Assembly: GCA_037074705.1 (NCBI GenBank)
Contig: CM073591.1
Span: forward strand, 90,004,032-90,068,031
Direction: 5' to 3'
Source of the DNA: Zhengitettix transpicula
Lineage: Eukaryota; Arthropoda; Insecta; Orthoptera; Tetrigidae
Length of the DNA: 64,000 nucleotides
In this document: piece by piece, positions 46,201-58,169 of the stretch
Layout: each line of letters opens with the position of its first letter
How positions within the stretch are numbered: the first letter of the stretch is position 1
The notes under the pieces: model-generated
What the model was told of the DNA's origin: nothing
The model's input: the letters and a program-made list of their open reading frames with translations, nothing else
Databases searched by the model: none
Program-made: the position numbers and the translations under genes

Positions 46201-48720
46201 ATGCAGACGTTTTGTTTTTATAATTTCAGTATCCACTCCATTTAGAAATTTAGAATACAGTTAGTGGTTTTATATTTCGCTCGTTATTGATTGTACTTGG
46301 TGAAGAGCAGTTCTACAGTTCAACGGACGGCTTGAAATTGCAGAATAATTCATATTATAATCAATCCAAATCCCTGCTGTTGTACCAAAGACCCTTTTGA
46401 AAAGTATCTAGACGTTTCATTTTTGTAAGAAAAAAATTGAATCATTTTTTTAAAAAACGAATATAGAAGAATTGGGACTCTTCACCACGTAATTACCTTA
46501 AATTTGCTTTCTTCCGATACCATTTCTGAGCCATTGTTCTGTCGACCTGGTCAACATGAGGTTAATAATGAAGTTCCGCTACTCTCCGAGGGGGAAGATG
46601 TCCCAGGTGACCTCTGACTCCAGGCTAGCGTCCTATAAATCTCTGGTGTGGGAGCCGACACAAGGAACACAGGTACCAACAACGTTGCTCCTGTACAACC
46701 AAACGCTCATTATGGACGAGTCACAATAAATCATTCAATCAACATATTTGTACCTTGCATAATTTATATTTAAATAAAAATAATAAACTTGAAATTCATA
46801 AATACCAATTTCAATTCCATCTGACTAATGTCTCATTCCCGTTACAACATGAATTCTACGACATGAGCCCATGTAAGAAAAAACTTTTTAACTCTTAGTA
46901 ATACTTTCAGATTTTTGATTATGAATGTGGATATTTATCATGTATCAGTTATAAAATCCAGACTGAATAATTAAGAAACTCCAAACGAAGAAATAGGATG
47001 TAGGTACGGTAACATAACGTAGGATCAAACTAGTTTTTTTCTATGGCAATCTCAACTTGAATAAACATATTAATTGATAAAAGTACGATAGAATAAGAAT
47101 GGAATATGCTGAAGAAGTAAATCAATAGGTGGAAGAAGACTCAAAAGGTCTTACAAAAATAACGCGGAAACATATGAATGACATAATCAAAATTTGTTGA
47201 TCAGAGAAGAAAATATCAGAATTCTGAAGATATAGAGGATTTTTTTTTAAAAAAAACGCATTAAATTAATAACAGTTGTACTTTATTTAGCAAAAAGCAA
47301 TGTATATAATTTTTAACCACACGATGTTAATTATCTATATAAACCATTTTTAAATTTCATAATATTATCACAGTTTCTGACTTCCTTCGTTAAGTGATTA
47401 ATTTCTCAATACCCCTTATCAAATATACGGTTTTTTTAAAAACTGCAGCATATCCTTAGATGGGTCCAACTAGTATAATTCTATTATTGCATGGGTTTCA
47501 ATCATTTTTGTAGCTTATATTTCTATTAAAACATGGTGGCAACAACTTGTTGATGCATTTATATATCAATACTACAGCATTTAGCTTTACAAAATTTCTT
47601 CCATATTATACTTAAAATTGTATTTTAGCTTCCATGATTACAAATTAAGTATCATTTTTGTAATTACCGTTTTTAGATTTACACCCTCTTTCGTCCCAGT
47701 TAAATTTATCAGCTTTCAGACATTCTAAAGCGAAACCTACGTAGGTAGAATATGTATGTGCTTTCTTTTCTTAAAAAGGAGCAGTTGTTATGTGACCTAG
47801 AAATAGATTTGCCTACTCTCTGAGGCAAATGTGCTCCACTAAGTTGTTTATTCATGCGGGAAGATTTCTTAAAATTCACGCCCCTCTACCAATTACATTT
47901 AAAAGTTCATACCTCTCTAATTAAGTAGGAAAAATTACTGAAATTTATTTTTACCTTCGCAATAGGGCGATGATTTTTTTATTTATTTTAAAAATATATA
48001 ATTATAACCGAGAGATATTGATAGTCATACGGAATGTGTTAATTTAAGTAAACTCCTTGATATATATAATAATTTACCCACAACCAAAAATATTAAAAAT
48101 CCTATGATATCTTGAAAACATACTACTTAAATTATTCAATCTATTTGGCAATTATGGTGTTAGGATGATATTCAAATCATATAATAATTTAAATTTAGTT
48201 AACAATTCTTAAAAATGTTGTACAAAGTTTGGATAAAAATAATATTATTAACAAAATTGAGTGTTTGGAGAAACGTAAACTTCGAACCACACATTTTATT
48301 TAAAACAACCGTTGGATTAACAATCTGTTTGAACATAACATGAATACATGTAAAATCACAAAATTTATTGAATAACTATAAAATTTTTAGATGTTGAATG
48401 TAATTATTATCCTCGTTTGACGAGCTTAGTGCTACATATTAGGTCCAATATAAATCCAATAAATGTGCAAACATGCACAAATTTTGAATTAGATTTATGA
48501 TTCAGAATTATTACGATTTAGAATTATGTATAATTAAAATTTTGAAACTTTAATTATTGTGTTAAAAAAACTTTTACTCTGTAACTTTTGCGATTTGTTC
48601 GAAAGACATTGTTTTCTCTCATTTCAACTCGGAAAGTTCTTGGAATAAATCAATTTTTTTCTGTTAATTGGTTTATTTTAAATTCAAGTAAGTAAGAATT
48701 TTATACTAAATTTATTTATG
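46201..48720. other. AT-rich DNA, nothing recognised
   Basis: A GC-richer patch at 46540-46740 has no supported frame. The rest is AT-rich. Confidence 0.5.
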
Positions 48721-48830
48721 TATTCTCCTTTTCATTATATTTATTTATTGAATTTATAAGCAACTGAAGAGGTCCGTGAACATAGGGAGTTCTGTAGTAA
48801 ACGTAAATTTTATTTTAAATAAATTATTTT
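48721..48830 (+). repeat. Hammerhead-like repeat unit, decayed
   Basis: CTGAAGAG-GTCC-gtgaacata-GGGA (48764-48787) preserves the CUGANGA box and most of the stem, but the GAAAC that should follow is lost. Confidence 0.35.
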
Positions 48831-49039
48831 AAAAAAATAATTGTGAATTACTATAAATTCTTTAGGTAAATTACTATTTATTACTCTAGAAGCTTTCGAC
48901 ATTTTGTTAAATTGATATTTTACAATCATTACAAAAACCATAATGAGATAAAATATGTAAGTAATGATTTTAAAATAAATTAAATGTTATAATCAACAGC
49001 ATATTAGTCAGAATTTTTTTATTATTTTATTAAAAACAT

Positions 49040-49100
49040 AATATATTAGATACAACGTTTCGTCCCTAATTGGGACCTTTTCGGGTGTAAAAATACATTC
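49040..49100 (-). repeat. Hammerhead-like repeat unit, solo
   Basis: On the minus strand: CCGAAAAG-GTCCC-aatta-GGGAC-GAAACG-ttgta (about 49085-49051), a perfect 5-bp stem and an intact GAAAC, but the first box is CCGAAAA instead of CUGANGA. Confidence 0.45.
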
Positions 49101-49489
49101 AATTTTTATTTATTATACGTAAATTGAGGCGAATAAATATTTAAGATGTGGTTTTTCCCAAACGTTCTGATTATATATATTATTTTTAATAAATATCATG
49201 AATAATAATTTTTTCTAACAGGCTGTTTTAATATTTAATTAAAAAATGAATTCACATTATTATGAGTGTTGGTTATATAATAGTTTAACGCCGAAAGCTT
49301 CCGGAGTAATAAATATTAATTGACCTGAAGACTGTACACCGTTATCATAATTCTCTTTGCCAGCCGTTGATAATTTGTTGATGTGAATTCCTTATTCCTG
49401 GATGAGTTTCGCGAGTTGAATAAGGTAGAAGAAGTTCAGCGTTCCATTTGAAATGGAATTACGCAGATAGTGAGTGGTAGATTCAACCA

Positions 49490-50080
49490 ATCCGTTGGCC
49501 GTGTATTTACACAGATTTCGTGTCTTTGTGGAAATTGCAATTGTTTATTTTCTCCTTCGTTGTAAGGCAAACCTCAGATGCAAAACTAGACGGACATTAT
49601 TTCCCGCTTTTGTGCTGCGTTGAACAACGTCCTTCGCATAAACAATAGGTTACGCCGAAGCGAAGAACGAAGCTGGGCCAGGCCTCTATCAGATGGCGCC
49701 TATCACGGCTAATGAGATGTCGTCAGGCGCATTGTCACCCCGTGATTGGCTGCGGGCCCGCGATAACAGCGCTCCTATTGAACGTCCGCTCTATTATGCC
49801 TTCTAATTAGGAAGCGCCGAGCTGTGCAATCGATACATACGGCTGGTGGCGTTGACAGGGGCTACCGTCAAAGCCAATAGGAGCACGCCACATGCCTCAA
49901 CAACATTGACAAACTACATTACAGCCTCAACAAAACGAAATGAACACGGAAAATTTCAAGCCATCATAACGCGGGCGATGCCGATGACCAGTGGCTCAAC
50001 GATTCTTCCAAGTTCGAGATCTTCAATAAGTCTATTCGTAGTGTTTTTTAAATTGATTGCAACTATCACCGGTCTAGGTA
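49490..50080. promoter_or_regulatory. GC-richer island with CTCF-like and CCAAT-like words
   Basis: A GC-richer block. ctatCAGATGGCGC (49686-49699) fits 12 of 14 positions of the CTCF core consensus CCASYAGRKGGCRS. gtgattggctg (about 49742) contains an inverted CCAAT box, and gggcccgcgataacagcgc follows. Open frames (for example 49846-50094) have no domain. Candidate insulator or enhancer; motif words only. Confidence 0.35.
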
Positions 50081-50587
50081 GCGTCTTGATTTAGAATGCT
50101 GATATGAAACATTATCTCTCGCCAAATCGATCCAACTACAAAGAAATTATTATATTTGTCTATACTACCGATTTTCCATTACAGACTACACGCTACGCAT
50201 TTACAAGCTCGATGACATCCTCAACATTATAACACACATCAGATTTTAGGTTTGCCTTAAGCAACATCCGATGGAAAATCAATCGACAATGGAAAGATTT
50301 TTCGATCACAGAGTCCGCTAGTTAAACTTGACATTTACCTGTTACACAAGCGAAGTAATATTATTATATATTTAATCCGCGCCCCGGCGTTTACGGAATA
50401 TTAAGTTCAGTATGTGGCACCAATAATTCTCAGTTATAGTCAATAATACAGATGATAATTAAAACCCTTTATCAATTTACATATATATTACGTTCTGACT
50501 AGGTCATAAAATTTAGGTCATGTAAGAATTGTGATTTAGTAATAAAAAGGTGAGCCTGCATCAGTTCTGATGCATGGAGGAATTTCG
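50081..50587. other. AT-rich DNA, nothing recognised
   Basis: No feature seen. Confidence 0.45.
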
Positions 50588-50672
50588 CAACGTATCTGGA
50601 GTCGACATGGCACAGCATTCACCCGGTTAGCGGAGATCCCGTGTTCGATTCCAGGTCTGGTTGCAATTTTTA
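50588..50672 (+). repeat. tRNA-like segment, probable SINE head
   Basis: TGGCACAGC (50609-50617) is a fair pol III A box, and gtgttcgattcca about 25 bases later is a very good B box. GCAAC (50588) and GTTGC (50667-50671) could close the segment. It does not form a clean cloverleaf, so a tRNA-derived SINE head is more likely than a tRNA gene. No related copy was found in this window. Confidence 0.4.
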
Positions 50673-51699
50673 CATCCGGATACTTTAATTCAAAATATTA
50701 TTAGGTAATTTTATATTTACGTAGGTCCAAATCGTATGTGTAACTTATGGTTACAGACAGACCCATTATTTAATACGGTGTTGTTTGGTGGGATCCGTAC
50801 AGAAGCGAACTCGTTGGATAGGGTACAGGCTGTCGTAGAACTTTAGAAACCGGACCTCATACATGGGAATCAATTTCAGCACGGAGAAATAAAGGGAAGG
50901 ATTATTTATTTAAAATTCATAGTAATCAACCAGTCAGGCGTGAAGTACACCATCTTACAAGCCCCCCAAATTATGTTGGTAAAAAGTGACTACTCCTAAA
51001 ATTAAATAGAGATAGAAACGCACACGGATGTGGGACAATACTCGTTTCTAAAGGGCTGAGAACGATTGTCCTGGAAAAATATTAAATACTCCACCTAAGA
51101 ATAATAAAACACTGAAAGAGAGATTTGAAAAATTAATTTAAGAAAGTAGAGTAGGCATTAGCAGAATGATGACAGTTTTGGACGGTCTAATTACGTAAAA
51201 CTACAAGGCCATAGAACGGAATAAAAGTTTTACATTCATTCTAAAGCAAATTTTTTAAAACGATTATTTTACCTTAATGTAGTGAAGTGTAAAATTTATT
51301 TATTTATTTTATATTGATCCAATGGTTATCTATCACAAAATACGTGAATTTATTTGAAATTTACCGAAAATTATGTTTTTAACATATGGTATTACATTGC
51401 TATATTACTCAGACGCAGAAAGATGTAGACAACAGTTACTGGGCTGGACTAGACCGAGTAGGTACGTGCTTGAAAGGGCTGGTAGTGCTCTGAACTGGAC
51501 GTTTTTATATTTTCGGGGAAAAAGAAACTAAATACATTAGCCAATTGTATTGTGTTCTATGTTGTATTTTTAATTAAATTTTATATGTTTTATCTTTAAT
51601 CATATCTGCCACCACATAAAAGCTCAGTAACAGTTGATAAATTCATTAATTCATATAAATATAATATATTTGCAAGTATAGTACATAAATACACACACA

Positions 51700-51702
<3 letters not shown>
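50673..51702. other. AT-rich DNA, nothing recognised
   Basis: No gene is seen. It may include the diverged body of the SINE whose head precedes it. Confidence 0.4.

Positions 51703-51740
<38 letters not shown>
51703..51740. repeat. (AT)n microsatellite
   Basis: About 19 AT units preceded by a short AC run. Confidence 0.95.
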
Positions 51741-51742
<2 letters not shown>

Positions 51743-51864
51743 AAAACGTGTAAAATACACATCAACTGCACATAAAATAATTATATAATTATAACACCCA
51801 ATCTGTTTAAAAATTAACATCTTCAATACAGGAGAAAATAATTCTGTACGCGATATTTCTTCCT

Positions 51865-51960
51865 TAGTTTCTTAGTTTCACAACGATTCAGCGACATCAG
51901 CTGATTACTGATGACGACGGAGATTAATGTCGCTGAAACGTTGTGTTCTAATAAACAAAT
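51865..51960. mobile_element. Compact inverted-repeat element of family P type
   Basis: CACAACGATTCAGCGACAT (51879-51897) pairs with ATGTCGCTGAAACGTTGTG (51927-51945) at 18 of 19 positions around a 29-nt loop. Within it, CTGATGACGAC...GTCG-CTGAAACG contains an exact CUGAUGA box and GAAAC, but with two extra bases before GAAAC. The outer words cacaacg/cgttgtg are those of family P. Confidence 0.6.
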
Positions 51961-52118
51961 AATCCTGGCTTACAAACCGAGAATCTGTTATTAAATTAAC
52001 ACAGCGAGAATACTACGTTATTTGACTTTTCCAACTTCATTGAAACTTGTTCAGCCGCTCAAACGGGTCGACAAATAGACACGTATTGCAAAATTACAAT
52101 TTTTTATTTATTTATTTA

Positions 52119-52455
52119 TTTTTTTAGGGCAACAGGCTACATGAGGGTAATCCACGTTGGGCAACTCCCCTTTAATAGCATAGGAAGGGATTTGAAAGCA
52201 GGGATGCGGAAGGGTAGAGGAAGGTAGCCAAGGGTTAACTGGGGCCCCCGGGCTATATTTTAAGGATCCTACCCGGCATTTGCCAAAAGAAATGCAGGGA
52301 AAACCCTAGAAAAACCTGCATTAGGTAGGTCGGGCATTGGGTCCTTGTCCCACGCCCTTCCGATAGCGGGAGAGGAGTTTGCTGTGGGGACGCAGCATTC
52401 CCTTCTCCGTGCCTCGACCAGTTTAGGAGGCAGCTGGCCGACCATTGCAATAGGA
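52119..52455 (-). mobile_element. Family R retroposon, 5' truncated
   Basis: The minus-strand copy runs from the central hairpin region (52455) to the poly(A) end (T run from 52119), extended by a (TTTA)n stretch at 52105-52120. The small tetranucleotide array at the tail is a common companion of retroposon A tails. Confidence 0.88.
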
Positions 52456-54055
52456 GCTTGCTTGCAAAGAAGCTTACTTCCTTCAGACTCGTGAAAACAA
52501 CTACGAGTCCTTACTTTAAGCGTCAAGCTATGTCATATTAGATATCATTTAATAATTTATGAAAGTATAATGGATATAGATTGGAATTATGGCTGGCATT
52601 CAACGATTGAGGAAAATTAGTGTAAGAATGTTTACACTCTACGATAACATGAATCCATCGTTCCTAGAACTGAATATCAACTTTAATCATTTTAATTAAC
52701 TTAAAAGTCTAATATTTGCTTTTATATCAAGAAAAATATTTAATAAGAAATAACACACGCTTAATTACTAAAAGATTCGGCGATGAAACACTCGATTTTA
52801 TTAGATCATCGTTCGTTTTAAAAATCGAAAAAGTTGATTTGGAAAGTAATTTCTATAACTCCTAGACGCCCAGAATAGTGAAGTACGAGTATAATACACG
52901 TCGGAGGCAACAGGTTGTCTTATAACTACTAACTTCATGGCAACGTGCCAGTGAATTGTAATTAACAGTTATAGAACTATAAAAGACTAGCTTTATTAAG
53001 GAATCAGACCATCACTCTCCGCTCTACGTATTTTTTTGATCGCATCAACTTTGCCCGTTAAGCAGTAATTTTAAGGTGGAGTCTATATGAGCAAAACAAG
53101 CACGGTCATCCGACATGCTGTAAAATGAATAACTCGCGGGTAGAAAATTGCTTTCCTTATCCTTACGTAGAAATTGGTGAACGTGACCCCTGGTAATTTT
53201 CCCAAACATGTTCAAAGAGAAATATTTCCGAGTTACAAATAATATTTTACCTATTCATATAGTGCAGTACCATAATTAATATAAACCTACAAATCTACTC
53301 CTTTTATTCCATAATTTTTAAAACAAAAATTAATTTATGTAAGCGAAATTTTCAAAATTATTATTATTAGTGCTGACTCCTGGACAAAACCAGACGTATT
53401 TAGCATGCTTAGCATTACAAATATATAGCCTATATTTATGTATGTGTGTGTGATAATATAAAAACAAAGAAACCTTGTCAGATCGAAGGAAAACTGTAAA
53501 ACTTACAAAGACATGGCAAAAGCTGCATCTAAAGGTTTTCGTTTAAAAACGATTGTATGAAATGAAATTATTGTTTTACATATAATTCACGATTCCATAT
53601 TGCAGTTTTAATGCCACACAACTGTTAAGAGTAATATGTATTTTATTATTGTATTAAATATTATATCACGTGAAAGTCCAAGATCCTTCAGTTAATATCA
53701 AAATAACAGCGTTATAAAAACTTTCCATGATTTTCTCTCACATCAAACCTAACCAGAAAGTTAAATTTTTTTAAAATTTTCTATCCTGATTCTGAGACGC
53801 GATCCTTATGATCAAACTTTGATAATTTTTATAACCTGGGTGTTAAAGCCTTAGATGTAACGGATCAACGAATACATAATTATTTACAAACATAAATAAA
53901 GTTAAATTTTAATTAAGATTTAATTGTAAATGAAAATAAGGAATGAATAAATTAATTGTATGAAGTCACTTTAAATATATTGTCTTAAGTTTGTAATTTC
54001 TTAAAACATATCTAAAACAGAAAAGTTTTACGTCTGGTTTAAAATTAATAAGAGC
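52456..54055. other. AT-rich DNA, nothing recognised
   Basis: No gene or repeat copy identified. Confidence 0.5.
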
Positions 54056-54280
54056 CTTGTCTTTTCTTCAGCTTGAGAAAAAATTCAAGAGCTTTGAGAG
54101 ACACAACTGCACTAGTCAGCTGACAAAAGCTTTTGAGTTTTGTCAACTGACTAGCCTGTTGAGTCTCTCTAGTCAGACTCTTTCTGCACCTGAAGAAAGC
54201 AACAAGACTTCCTGAAACGTTTTGTGGTATTTATATAATCACTTCTTTTGTCTATATTTGGCTATCTTTCTTATTATATT
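54056..54280. mobile_element. Family P inverted-repeat element
   Basis: The centre is CTAGTCAGCTGACAAAA (54112-54128), paired with TTTTGTCAACTGACTAG (16 of 17) around a 9-nt loop. Outside that, gagagacacaactgcac is mirrored by the gttgagtctctc part, and the right arm continues cacctgaagaaagcaacaag followed by acttcctgaaacgttttgtg and gtatttatataatcac. The left outer arm is shortened. CTGAAGA and CTGAAAC frame a weak AAG/CTT stem. Confidence 0.7.
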
Positions 54281-54321
54281 TATAATGGTGAAGAGCTGCC
54301 AGATTATCGTTAATAATCTTA

Positions 54322-54324
<3 letters not shown>

Positions 54325-54383
<59 letters not shown>
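54325..54383. repeat. (TA)n microsatellite
   Basis: About 29 TA units, directly 5' of the LTR-like copy B. Confidence 0.95.
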
Positions 54384-54386
<3 letters not shown>

Positions 54387-55335
54387 AGCAATACTTAATT
54401 AGGCCATTAATTGAGTAGGGATAATTTGAATTGTTTTGATAAATGAATTGTAGCGGTATATTGAGCGACCAAAGCGACAATAGCGCTGAACTCTGTTGCT
54501 GTGTTGAAGAGCCGAAATAGTGATTTCGCGCTCAAAAGTAAAGTAAGTTTTCAGTCTACAGTCAGCCACGAAAGGATAGACAACCAAATATGCATACGAG
54601 AAGTATACGTCTACGGTTAGCTAGGCAAAGGAGAGACATTAAAACAAATCTTCACCGAGATATATAGCAGGTCGATCCAAATCGATAAATAAAACAGTAA
54701 AAGTCTAAAATCTGCAAATCGTGAGTTCCTGTAAGCAATCAGAGAGATTTTCTAACATCTAGCCAACTGTGAAGCAATTTGAACAATTTTGCATTGCGGG
54801 AAACCGATGGCTCACCAAGCAGAGGATCATCCGGGGTTCCTGAGAATTGAGTACGTGAATTTCGACAGCGTATGTGTAGAATCTGTGAGGAAATTTAGAA
54901 TCAGTGTAAAATTTTACATTTATAGTGTAGTGTTGAAGCTACAAAAAATTCTGGTACCAGTTGGACATTGTGTGAATAACCAAAACTTTGATAATAATAA
55001 TTGTAAACGATAACTAAAAGGGTAAAGTCAGATTTCGTTCACTTTTCATTTCGTTCATATTTCATTTCGTTAAAGTTTAATTTCTTTGCATTTAACTTTC
55101 TTTCATTTATCGACATATTGATTTTAGGTAAATTTTAAACTTAATTGTTAATCAGATTATTAAATCACTTTTCTGTTAATTACCAAACTCAGTTAGGACC
55201 TAGAGAAGAGATCTTAATTCGATTGTAATTGTTTTAACTTTTGGAAGCCACAAGTGATTAAATAAATAATTATTTTGTTTGTTAATTTTTATATTCATTT
55301 CATTTAAATAAATTAAACGCATAATGTTTGATCAT

Positions 55336-55339
<4 letters not shown>
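54384..55339 (+). mobile_element. Solo-LTR-like repeat, copy B, between two TA arrays
   Basis: It begins TGTAGCAATAC and ends atcattacta, equivalent to the TGTAAT...ATTACA ends of copy A. Shared internal blocks include tgtagcggta...gcgacaatagc, aaataaaacagtaaaagtct, gtgtagaatc, and tgtaaacgataactaaaagg followed by gtaaagtcagattt. Both boundaries face TA microsatellites, as expected if it inserted into a TA array and split it. No internal genes. An open frame at 54789-55013 is not preserved in copies A or C. Confidence 0.6.

Positions 55340-55384
<45 letters not shown>
55340..55384. repeat. (TA)n microsatellite
   Basis: About 22 TA units, directly 3' of LTR-like copy B. Confidence 0.95.
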
Positions 55385-55385
<1 letters not shown>

Positions 55386-57339
55386 TTAATAAATAATTCC
55401 TGTGTTCATTTGATTCAGTAAAATATCATTTTCTTTAATAAATATTAATTACCCTTTTATGAAATATTTAAGTCTTTATTTTCAAATATGAAAATAATAA
55501 TCATCATATATTTATAATACAGAATAGTTCTCTACATGAGACTGTTTTAACATAGTAGTGAGATATAATTAAACCAGCCATAAGTTTTAAATATTTTGTT
55601 TATTTGTTTAATATTAAACAATTGTCATTATACAATAGATTTAGACATTTGGTATTACCGCAATCTACAATTTAACAACAAATTATTTTACAAAGTGTTA
55701 CATGGATGTATCTATTATTTACCTGCTTCCTCCGAAACAACTTAAAATTTTCTGATTTAATTTTATTAACCTATATTTATTATTAGATCCATTCTTTTGT
55801 CATGCGTAAAAATATTAACGTTCGACGATAAAGAGAAAATGTGTTAAACATTTAAGAGTTGTAGCAGTAATTAACTTTAAAGTTAAATTCGTATTTATGA
55901 AGTTAATAAATTAGTGAAAACTTTCTAAGTGGAAGTTCAGACAACGTGTTTGACATCCGAAGAGAAGTAAATATTGAATACGCCTGACAATTATTTAAAT
56001 ATTCCTGTACTCTTCATTATCAATGAATCTGTGTAGTAAATATAGAATTCCATAAATATTTTCATTTGCCGAAACGGAAACTATGGCTCATTGTAATCTG
56101 GTGTTGACCAGAGAAGTAGAGTCGATTGGGGAAGGCTCTCGACTTTTACGAGTCTCCGCTGACCCGACATTGGACTTCCCTCAGAGCTTCAAGATCGCTA
56201 TCACTAGAAACGTCGCTGTTTTAAAATCCTTTTCTTCTGGAACGCCAGCACTCTTAGAAAATGAAATTTTGACACAAGACCTTTACTGAATCTGTTCTTT
56301 ATATTCTCCTTTTTATATAATGTCTTACAATATATAAATTACTTGTTAATCCAAATATAAAGATATAATTTTATTAATTCTATTAGTCCTCAGTTGAGAA
56401 AATAGGATACGTAATTAATAAAATGACAAATAATTAAGAGAAACTAAGAATAACGTTTAATAATTACAAATTAATTAATACCCTTAAATAGAATTAAGTA
56501 AGAATCGAACACCGAAAACGGCTGAACATTACAAAGAGTCTAGTATATTATTTACAGAGAGAGTATACTTACAATTCATATTCTGTAAACAGGAATCTTA
56601 GTAATATAAGTCAGTTTTTTGTGTTCCATTGTTATTTAATTTTACAACGAATATTTCATCAACTCACTTCTAAAGAAATTAAAAGCCACATTTACCAACT
56701 CGTGTAATTCACTGATTATAATGTGAATAATGAAAATGTAAGAAGTGAAGATAGCATGACAGTTATCAAATGTTCCAATTATATGCCTCGTAATAAAATT
56801 TAGATTACGAATGTCAGAAGTAGGAAATTGTGTTCTGATTAGGATGGACAGACGCATCAAACATCTATAGAGTGATAACAGAAAATTTATAAATAACTGA
56901 AACGTTTTACAATGTTAATAATAATTTGAGAAACCAGTAGATCTTGTGAATAAATACTTTATTTATGGTCAATCATTTCTTTCTGTTTTTTCTTTAATTT
57001 TTAACAATACTTAGGGAAACTGTTAGACTTTATGAAGGAAATGATTGAAGATTAATTAAGGATTTCTTCCGGTGACCTACTGGTTTCTCCAATTATTATT
57101 ATACTGGTGACCTAAAAATAATATATAAAATAATTTATTTCGCCTTGATTTAACATGTTCCTGCACTGATATATTCAACACTTCAAAAACGAACGCAGTT
57201 TCACAAAACCTCCAACGATATATTTTTCCATGTTTCCGATGTAATTCATGTAACATCAGTTTCATGTAAAAGAAAATATGAAAAACCTTAATTTCTTTGA
57301 CAGAGTGTGTGTGTTATTTAGTCCAGTGTGATTTGTCCC
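55385..57339. other. AT-rich DNA with one short compositionally distinct ORF
   Basis: Mostly AT-rich. An ATG-to-stop frame at 56083-56289 (68 codons, starting MAHCNLVLTREVESIG) sits in a locally GC-richer patch. Its flanks offer no promoter, splice or poly(A) logic, and its protein is not recognised. Confidence 0.4.
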
Positions 57340-58030
57340 TCTTTTTGAAAGGGTTGACGGGACGCCGCGTAGTTCCTTGCATTCATCGTATATCTTTTGC
57401 GAGTGATTCAGTGGCGACTAACAGGATTTAAACTTGTGTGGAGGCGATTGCGCACGGGCTAATTCCGACTCTGATTGTGGCGCATTGTCGCTCAGTAACG
57501 ACTCACCATTGTCACGCGACCACCGATACGTTAATAAGCGACAATAGCAGGATTATTTTAGATTATGTTGCGGGCCGCGTGGTTAGTTTGCTTTTTGACG
57601 GGGTAGCTGAACTTAATTTTAGACTTGGCCGCACAGCTGTTACTTTGCGGATTGTATTTTCGCTGTCAGAGCGGGGATTAAAACTGCAGGAAGGAGAAGG
57701 GGGTTTTGATTCGTTCACCGAGGTGTGAGGGATTTCTGCTCCCCTCTGGCCGGAAGCGATCGCATTTGCGTGGGAACTCGGTGTGCTAATTGTTATTGTT
57801 CGGCGATGATTCGGAACGAGATGGATAAGACTGCACGCAGTGGTGCAGGAAGGATATGCCACAGGCTCTGTTAGACATTTACAAAGATCAGGAAAACATC
57901 GCTTCCAGATATACGGATAATATTGTTTCCTGTCCAAGGTACCAAGTCTGTTTGGGCGTGTAGCATGCGTTACAATGCTCTGTCGTACAATACGAGCAGC
58001 GCAAAATGTACCTCTGAATGTTATTATCAG
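57340..58030. promoter_or_regulatory. GC-richer island
   Basis: A large GC-richer block (for example tgcgggccgcgtgg near 57570 and ggccggaagcgatcgc near 57748). It carries the longest frame in the window (161 codons, minus, 57563-58048) opposite a 96-codon plus frame. Neither has a domain, and both follow naturally from low AT content. Candidate regulatory island. Confidence 0.3.
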
Positions 58031-58169
58031 ATCATCTCTAACTAACATTAAACGATTGCTGGGAATAACGTAATACAGATCAATCGTTATATGATGTATT
58101 ACTTCATTTTTGATGCACTAAAACAAAAGGTAAAATTAATCATTAACTTTCTTATATAATATTTATATT

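Noticed and set aside
50588..50672. Functional tRNA gene
   Set aside because: The boxes are good, but no clean cloverleaf or anticodon arm can be drawn. A SINE head is more likely.
56083..56289. 68-codon ORF (MAHCNLVLTREVESIG...) as a gene
   Set aside because: Compositionally plausible, but there is no family match, promoter, splice or polyadenylation context. Left as a note.
57563..58048. Longest open reading frame (161 codons, minus strand)
   Set aside because: It lies in a GC-rich island that opens frames on both strands. There is no domain, the sequence is Ser/Thr/Arg-rich as expected of non-coding DNA, and there are no flanking splice or poly(A) signals.
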